Assembly: GCA_032260385.1 (NCBI GenBank)
Contig: JAVVEL010000004.1
Span: 1 to 64,000 of the forward strand
Length of the DNA: 64,000 bases
Source of the DNA: UBA9300 sp032260385
Lineage (GTDB): Bacteria; Bacteroidota; Bacteroidia; Bacteroidales; VadinHA17
Direction: 5' to 3'
Part shown: piece by piece, positions 59,432 through 64,000 of the stretch
Layout of the letters: every line of letters starts with the position of its first letter
Numbering within the stretch: position 1 is the stretch's first letter
Program-made: the position numbers and the translations under genes
Notes under the pieces: model-generated
Seen by the model: only the letters and a program-made list of their open reading frames with translations
The model's database searches: none
What the model was told of the DNA's origin: nothing

Positions 59432-59458
59432 TTGGATATATTACAAATCCTACTTTTG
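59432..59458 (+). promoter_or_regulatory. Primary-sigma promoter of the 59521 gene
   Basis: TTG (59432-59434), 16-base spacer, TACTTTTG (59451-59458). The -7 box is perfect and the spacing is slightly short of the usual 17-23. The start point would be near 59463. Confidence 0.5.
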
Positions 59459-59520
59459 GCGGATTGACTTTGCCCCTGTGCAACATATATATTTGAAGCT
59501 GTAACCAAAAATATTAAATC

Positions 59521-60246
59521 ATGGAAAAGGTAGCAGAATTAATACCAAGGGCAGGCTCAGCCTACAAGAATGGCTGGCGGGTGATGTCAAAGAATTTCAT
59601 AACACTGTTCCTGGTTTTATTGATAATCTTTGTAGCAAGCGCACCGCTCAGTGTGACTTTCAATATTTCTGATTTAAAAACACACAACTATGGCATAATT
59701 TCTGATTTCATGACCGACAGCTATGGCATATTGGCAATTGCAGTAATATTTGTCCAGATATTCGGGCTTGCTTATACATTATTTTTAATATCCCCACTCA
59801 AGTACGGGCGGAAATTAGTTTACCTGAAAGCAGCCCGGGATGATAAGTTTGAGGTTTCTGACATGTTTGACTCGTTTAAAAATTACCTTAACGTGGTACT
59901 TGCAGCTCTCTTGAGCGGAGCAATTATCGTTTTTGGGTTTTTCTTTCTTATCATACCGGGTATTGTTTTCGCCTGCCGCCTGGTTTTTGTGCCTTACCTG
60001 GTGATGGACAAGAAGCTTGATCCCGTTAAGGCTGTTGAGGAAAGCTGGAGATTGACAAAAGGCCACGGATGGCGAATACTGTGGATGGGAATAATGGCAT
60101 TTTTCATTTCAATTGCAGGATTAATTGTCCTCCTTTTCGGGGTCTTTATTGCCGGTATGTGGATAAGTGCTGCGTTTGCTTCCCTTTACCATGCAGTGCT
60201 GCTTGAAAAGGACGAATATGTTGTGCCCAATGGAAATGGTAATTAG
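59521..60246 (+). CDS. Membrane protein resembling the GPDPase membrane domain
   Basis: 241 residues with about five membrane helices (first FLVLLIIFVASAPLSVTF). Residues about 170-185 carry the conserved KAVEESWRLTKGHGWRILW that marks proteins with a glycerophosphodiester-phosphodiesterase membrane domain, although no phosphodiesterase domain follows. The function is unknown. It is a single-gene transcript with a promoter at 59432 and a terminator at 60346. Confidence 0.7.
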   Translation: MEKVAELIPRAGSAYKNGWRVMSKNFITLFLVLLIIFVASAPLSVTFNISDLKTHNYGIISDFMTDSYGILAIAVIFVQIFGLAYTLFLISPLKYGRKLVYLKAARDDKFEVSDMFDSFKNYLNVVLAALLSGAIIVFGFFFLIIPGIVFACRLVFVPYLVMDKKLDPVKAVEESWRLTKGHGWRILWMGIMAFFISIAGLIVLLFGVFIAGMWISAAFASLYHAVLLEKDEYVVPNGNGN

Positions 60247-60345
60247 TAATCATCATATCTGCCGGGGCTACGAACCCCTTACATGTAATTATTTGCGAAA
60301 TATTTTGTTTTAAATATATTTTACAACCTGCTTTTTTGTTTTCCT

Positions 60346-60373
60346 AACACCGGTTGAGAAACCGGTGTTTTTC
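60346..60373 (+). terminator. Rho-independent terminator after the 59521 gene
   Basis: Perfect 10-bp stem AACACCGGTT / AACCGGTGTT with a GAGA loop, followed by TTTTTCTT. It lies 100 bases after the 59521 gene and directly before the yebC promoter. Confidence 0.9.
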
Positions 60374-60382
60374 TTATTTTTG
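60354..60382 (+). promoter_or_regulatory. Primary-sigma promoter of the yebC gene, overlapping the terminator
   Basis: TTG (60354-60356), 18-base spacer, TATTTTTG (60375-60382). Both boxes match the phylum consensus. The -33 TTG lies in the stem and loop of the preceding terminator. The start point would be near 60388, 19 bases before the ATG. Confidence 0.65.
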
Positions 60383-60406
60383 CACTGAAATAAAATATTA
60401 CCAATT

Positions 60407-61159
60407 ATGTCAGGACATAGCAAATGGTCGACCATAAAGAGGAAGAAGGGTGCCAATGATGCTAAGAGAGGCAAAATGTTTACCCGCTTAATTAAAGAAA
60501 TTACAATTGCTGCCAGGGAAGGAGGAGCTGACCCCGAGACCAACCCGGGGCTGCGACTGGCCGTGCAGAATGCCAAAGGGGCAAACATGCCAAAAGAAAA
60601 CATTGAAAGGGCTATAAAAAAAGCAACGGGCGATGATGCGGCAAAATATGAAGAGATAAGCTTTGAAGGCTATGCTCCCAACGGAATAGGGGTCTTCGTC
60701 GAATGTCTGTCAGACAATAATAATCGTACGGTTGCCAGCGTAAGATCAGTATTTAACAAATATGGAGGCAGCCTCGGAACAAACGGTTCACTTAGTTTTC
60801 TCTTTGACAGGAAGGGTATATTTACCATAAGAAAGAATGATGATATTGATATGGATGAGTTTGAACTGGAATTGATAGATGCCGGTGCCGAAGAGATTGA
60901 AACAGATGATGACATGATAACGGTAACATGCGCCATGGAAGATTTTGGAAATCTCAATAAAAAACTTGAGGAGATTGGCGTGGAAGCGGTTAGCGCCGAC
61001 CTGCAAAGAATACCAAATGATACCAGGGTGCTCGATTTGGAAAGCTCCAAGAAAGTCCTCAGGCTCGTGGATGCCCTTGAAGAAGATGATGATGTGCAGA
61101 ATGTTTTTCATAACCTGGAGATGACCGAAGAACTGGCCGCTGAGCTGGAAAAGCAGTAG
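60407..61159 (+). CDS. YebC/PmpR-family protein
   Basis: 250 residues, full length. The family start SGHSKWSTIKRKKGANDAKR is followed by ITIAAREGGADPETNPGL and NMPKENIERAIKKATG, then YAPNGIGVFVECLSDN. Family members are described as DNA-binding regulators and, in recent work, as translation factors for proline-rich stretches. The C-terminus ends AAELEKQ. It has its own promoter (60354) and is followed after 28 bases by the SPOR gene. Confidence 0.95.
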   Translation: MSGHSKWSTIKRKKGANDAKRGKMFTRLIKEITIAAREGGADPETNPGLRLAVQNAKGANMPKENIERAIKKATGDDAAKYEEISFEGYAPNGIGVFVECLSDNNNRTVASVRSVFNKYGGSLGTNGSLSFLFDRKGIFTIRKNDDIDMDEFELELIDAGAEEIETDDDMITVTCAMEDFGNLNKKLEEIGVEAVSADLQRIPNDTRVLDLESSKKVLRLVDALEEDDDVQNVFHNLEMTEELAAELEKQ

Positions 61160-61175
61160 AAGAGAATAATTTTAC

Positions 61176-61183
61176 TAATTTTG
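61176..61183 (+). promoter_or_regulatory. -7 element (TAATTTTG) just before the SPOR gene
   Basis: Perfect TAnnTTTG that ends 5 bases before the ATG at 61188. A start point the usual 5-7 bases downstream would make the transcript nearly leaderless. No -33 TTG is present. Confidence 0.35.
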
Positions 61184-61187
61184 TGGC

Positions 61188-61643
61188 ATGAAAAAATATT
61201 TGCTGTTAATACCCTTGCTGGCTTTATGCGCCGTTTTACAGGGACAAAAACTTGTGAAGGCGGAAGAACTGGTGAACGGCAACAGCAGTTACGGGGCAGG
61301 CAGGGTGGAAATAAAGCAGGATGTCAGAGTTGATTCACTCCTGAGCCGTCATATAATGGCCAATGAGCAAATTGATGGCATAAACGGATATCGAATACAG
61401 ATTTACAGAGGCTCAGGACGGAATGCCAGGGAGGAAGCAAATGACGTAATGGCAGAATTTATCTCGAAATTTCCCTCCATCAAATCTTACCCCAGGTTTG
61501 ATCCGCCCAATTATTTTAAAGTCAGGGTCGGAGACTACCGCACAAAGCATGATGCCTATCCCGATTTTATCAGGGTAAAACAGAAATTCCCGAATGCTTA
61601 TATCGTAACTGATGTAATATCATACCCCGATCCCGAAAAATAA
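61188..61643 (+). CDS. SPOR-domain protein
   Basis: 151 residues. A signal peptide (1-19, LLLIPLLALCAVLQG) is followed by about 45 residues and a SPOR domain at about 66-145: GYRIQIYRGSGRNA, SYPRFDPPNYFKVRVGDYR, AYIVTDVI. SPOR domains bind denuded glycan strands of peptidoglycan, often at division sites. It is probably periplasmic. It lies 28 bases after yebC and 3 before purF. Confidence 0.8.
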   Translation: MKKYLLLIPLLALCAVLQGQKLVKAEELVNGNSSYGAGRVEIKQDVRVDSLLSRHIMANEQIDGINGYRIQIYRGSGRNAREEANDVMAEFISKFPSIKSYPRFDPPNYFKVRVGDYRTKHDAYPDFIRVKQKFPNAYIVTDVISYPDPEK

Positions 61644-61646
61644 GCT

Positions 61647-63545
61647 ATGAGTGACGAGATTAAACATGAGTGTGGCATAGCAATGGTGAAGTTGCTGAGG
61701 CCGCTCGAGTATTTTATTGAGAAATACGGCAGATGGGATTATGGTCTGCAAAAAATGTATCTCCTGATGGAGAAGCAGCATAACAGGGGACAGGATGGCG
61801 CAGGAATAGCAGGCCTGAAAAAGGGAGTAAAACCTGGTGAGAAATATTTCTTCAGACACAGGTCTAACGGGGAAAATCCTATAATGGAAATATTTGATGA
61901 AATCTATGACGACGTAAAAAAACTGGGATATGAACAGGGAAGAGTTTATGATTATGATTCACTGAGAAAAAACCTTCCTTATGCCTCGGATATATATCTC
62001 GGACACGTACGCTACGGAACATACGGACTTAATAATATTGAAAATGTTCATCCGGTCATAAGATCAAATAACTGGCGTTCCAGAAATATTGTGCTGGCAG
62101 GAAATTTTAACCTGACAAACGTCAATGAAATATTCACTTCCCTGGTCGATATAGGCCAGCATCCAACCGATTTTTCAGACACGGTTACCATCCTTGAAAA
62201 TGTCGGCCATTTTCTCGATGAAGAAGTGGAAAACCTGTTCCGTAAATACAGGGAAAAAGGACTTACAAAAAAGGACATATCCCCCCTGATTGAAAGTAAT
62301 CTGGAAGTAGCCAAAGTACTTCATAGAGCCAGCAAGAGGTGGGATGGAGGTTATGCAATGGCGGGAATGCTGGGACATGGCGACACCTTCGTAATCAGAG
62401 ACCCCTGGGGAATACGCCCTGTTTTCTACTATAATGATGATGAGGTAATAGTGGTGGCATCGGAGCGACCAGTCATACAAACTGTCTTCAACGTAAGAAC
62501 CGACAGGGTTGAAGAGCTAAAGCCCGGATATGCCATTATTTCAAAAGCCGATGGGGGAATTAAAGTTGAAATGATCCGTAAACCGGGAACTGAGAGAAAA
62601 TGCTCTTTTGAAAGAATATATTTTTCCAGGGGGACTGATAAATCAATATACAGGGAAAGGAAAAAACTGGGTGAACAGCTTACCGGCAGGGTGCTGGATG
62701 TAGTTAACCATGACCTTGAAAATACAGTCTTTTCCTATATCCCGAATACGGCTGAGAGCGCTTTCTATGGCTTGATAAAGGGATTGGAGGATTACCTGAG
62801 AGACCATAAGATAGCCCTTATAAGGGGAAAAGGAAATAAACTGTCAGACAAGGAACTGGATATGGTTCTTTCAATAAGACCCCGAATAGAAAAACTGGCA
62901 GTAAAGGATGCAAAACTCAGGACTTTCATAACAGAAGACAAATCAAGGGATGACCTGGTAGGACATGTGTACGATGTAACATACGGGGTTATCAGAAGGG
63001 GAATCGACAGTATGGTGGTGCTTGATGATTCCATTGTAAGGGGAACAACACTTAAAAAAAGTATCGTACAGATACTCGACAGACTCGATCCGAAGAAAAT
63101 AGTTATTGTATCATCATCACCCCAGATAAGGTACCCCGACTGTTACGGAATAGACATGGCCAGGCTGGGAGACTTTATAGCTTTCAGGGCTGCAATTGAA
63201 TTGTTGAAAAAAAGGGGGATGAAGGGGAAAATTGAAGAGACCTATGAGAAGGCATTGAGTGAAAACAGGAAAGCTCTTGATGAAATACAGAATGTTGTGA
63301 AGGATATTTATAATCCCTTTTCTGCTGATGAAATATCAGACCAGATTGCCACTATGCTTAAACTCCCAGTAATTAAGGCCGAGCTTGTGATAATTTACCA
63401 GTCCATTGAAGGGCTTCATGAAGCATGCCCCGGCCACCTAGGCGACTGGTACTTTACGGGAGACTATCCCACTCCGGGGGGCAACAGGGTCGTTAACCAA
63501 TCCTATATTAACTACTTCGAGAAAAAAAATGAACGGGCATACTAA
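61647..63545 (+). CDS. purF: Amidophosphoribosyltransferase (PurF), long Bacteroidota form
   Basis: 632 residues, longer than the about 500 of most PurF. The N-terminal nucleophile domain begins at Cys9 in HECGIAMVKLL, with KQHNRGQDGAG and GHVRYGTYG. The PRPP loop is VVLDDSIVRGTT, preceded by RIYFSRGTDKSIYRERKK. The extra length is a C-terminal extension (about residues 545-632). It makes 5-phosphoribosylamine, the first step of purine synthesis. It begins 3 bases after the SPOR gene, and its end overlaps the convergent acyltransferase-like gene by 4 bases. Confidence 0.93.
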   Translation: MSDEIKHECGIAMVKLLRPLEYFIEKYGRWDYGLQKMYLLMEKQHNRGQDGAGIAGLKKGVKPGEKYFFRHRSNGENPIMEIFDEIYDDVKKLGYEQGRVYDYDSLRKNLPYASDIYLGHVRYGTYGLNNIENVHPVIRSNNWRSRNIVLAGNFNLTNVNEIFTSLVDIGQHPTDFSDTVTILENVGHFLDEEVENLFRKYREKGLTKKDISPLIESNLEVAKVLHRASKRWDGGYAMAGMLGHGDTFVIRDPWGIRPVFYYNDDEVIVVASERPVIQTVFNVRTDRVEELKPGYAIISKADGGIKVEMIRKPGTERKCSFERIYFSRGTDKSIYRERKKLGEQLTGRVLDVVNHDLENTVFSYIPNTAESAFYGLIKGLEDYLRDHKIALIRGKGNKLSDKELDMVLSIRPRIEKLAVKDAKLRTFITEDKSRDDLVGHVYDVTYGVIRRGIDSMVVLDDSIVRGTTLKKSIVQILDRLDPKKIVIVSSSPQIRYPDCYGIDMARLGDFIAFRAAIELLKKRGMKGKIEETYEKALSENRKALDEIQNVVKDIYNPFSADEISDQIATMLKLPVIKAELVIIYQSIEGLHEACPGHLGDWYFTGDYPTPGGNRVVNQSYINYFEKKNERAY

Positions 63546-64000
63546 AGGCCGATATCGTAATCCTCCCTGTAGGAGGCAAGATGCCGGTTGATCTTTTCTA
63601 CATACATGTCCTTGATAGTTATCATTATGCCGGTCTCATTTACATTCCCGAAACTCTCGTTGTGTATGGTCCCAAAGGTACGCATGGTAGGTGAGAGGTT
63701 CATGTAGGCATTTATCAGTGGGGGAATTGCCTCTCCTATATTCCTGACTTCCTGGGACAGTATTTTATAGTCATCACTGTAATTGTCAGCTGTAAAAATA
63801 CTTTTCATGAATTCATAGTCAATATCAAGAGATATATCTTTTTTAGGCACTACCAATTTGTCAGGATCACTGAAATGCTTCTTCATGAAATAGATTATCA
63901 TGCTGCGTGCAAGTACATGGAAATGAGGGTACATGGTGACCTTCCCGAATAAATATTTCACCAAAGAATTTTCAATTACTATAGCACCCAGACCGTCCCA
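63542..64000 (-). CDS. Hemolysin-like N-acyltransferase, truncated by window end
   Basis: C-terminal 152 residues of a protein that continues past 64000 in frame (the last bases read WDGLGAIVIENS); the TTG at 63964 is internal. The fragment contains SLVKYLFGKVTMYPHFHV, FMKKHFSDPDKLVVPKKD, AIPPLINAYMNLSPTMR and ETGIMITIKDMY, matching the end of Bacteroidota hemolysin-like (COG3176) acyltransferases, some of which make acylated amino-acid lipids. The catalytic N-terminal part is outside the window. It converges on purF with a 4-base overlap. Confidence 0.65.
   Translation of the reverse strand, partial: WDGLGAIVIENSLVKYLFGKVTMYPHFHVLARSMIIYFMKKHFSDPDKLVVPKKDISLDIDYEFMKSIFTADNYSDDYKILSQEVRNIGEAIPPLINAYMNLSPTMRTFGTIHNESFGNVNETGIMITIKDMYVEKINRHLASYREDYDIGL

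Noticed and set aside
1..64000. Mobile elements or phage remnants
   Set aside because: No transposase, integrase, terminal inverted repeats or att-like duplications next to the two tRNA genes were seen.

Overview
The window is a chromosomal segment of a member of the Bacteroidota, most likely Bacteroidales or a close relative. The evidence is the gene content: RprX/RprY-type two-component pair, IPExxxVDY protein behind rnc, GSCFA protein, DUF3078 protein, type IX secretion sorting domain, SMUG2-like glycosylase, tandem exbD genes, long-form PurF and GH92 mannosidase. Many genes also have the phylum's TAnnTTTG promoter element instead of a strong Shine-Dalgarno site. It looks like a draft or metagenome contig: 99 Ns interrupt one gene (4774-4872), and genes are cut at both window ends. 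No phage, transposon, integrase, CRISPR array or rRNA operon is visible, and nearly everything is core housekeeping.

Layout. 1-2527: Fe-S assembly genes (sufS end, sufE, MIP18-type protein) followed by queG. 2724-6026: secreted beta-rich protein, lipoprotein phosphoesterase, SMUG2-like glycosylase and CDF transporter. 6052-8344 (minus): DUF3078 protein, MscS channel and YjbQ. 8426-11152: an ECF sigma / membrane protein / lipoprotein operon converging on a second ECF sigma factor. 11450-16878: hydrolase, GSCFA protein, TonB-dependent receptor, DUF2271-like lipoprotein and a free-standing T9SS sorting domain. 17017-22183: sigma-54 activator, lptE, TPR protein, secG, groES and groEL. 22378-26416: lepA, then rprY/rprX. 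26417-26862: a 446-base gap with two sigma-54-like promoters, a boxA-like site, a large hairpin and a terminator, probably a non-coding RNA gene. 26863-29599: acpP-fabF-rnc-IPExxxVDY operon (minus). 29787-34242: purN, M23 peptidase and leuS. 34361-38771: tRNA-Arg(CCG), COG0731 radical SAM protein, DUF5916-like remnant and an ExbB/ExbD operon. 39003-46301 (minus): tRNA-Ser(GGA), ansA, tatD, two gdhA paralogues around dprA, a membrane protein and tadA. 46421-50676: aspS, an outer-membrane-type protein and miaB. 50781-50890: three 40-bp tandem repeats. 50898-58387: GH92 mannosidase, flippase-like protein, lipoprotein EEP hydrolase, cation/proton antiporter and lactonase. 58409-64000: LuxR-type membrane regulator, membrane protein, YebC, SPOR protein, PurF and the end of a hemolysin-like acyltransferase.

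How the parts fit. The ExbB/ExbD operon could energise the TonB-dependent receptor at 13304. LptE, SecG and GroESL serve envelope biogenesis and protein folding, and they lie beside a sigma-54 activator. The three best sigma-54-like promoter matches (20181, 26557, 26638) all lie within 10 kb downstream of that activator, which makes 17-27 kb the most interesting part of the window. All functional calls come from reading motifs in the sequence; no database search or folding program was run.
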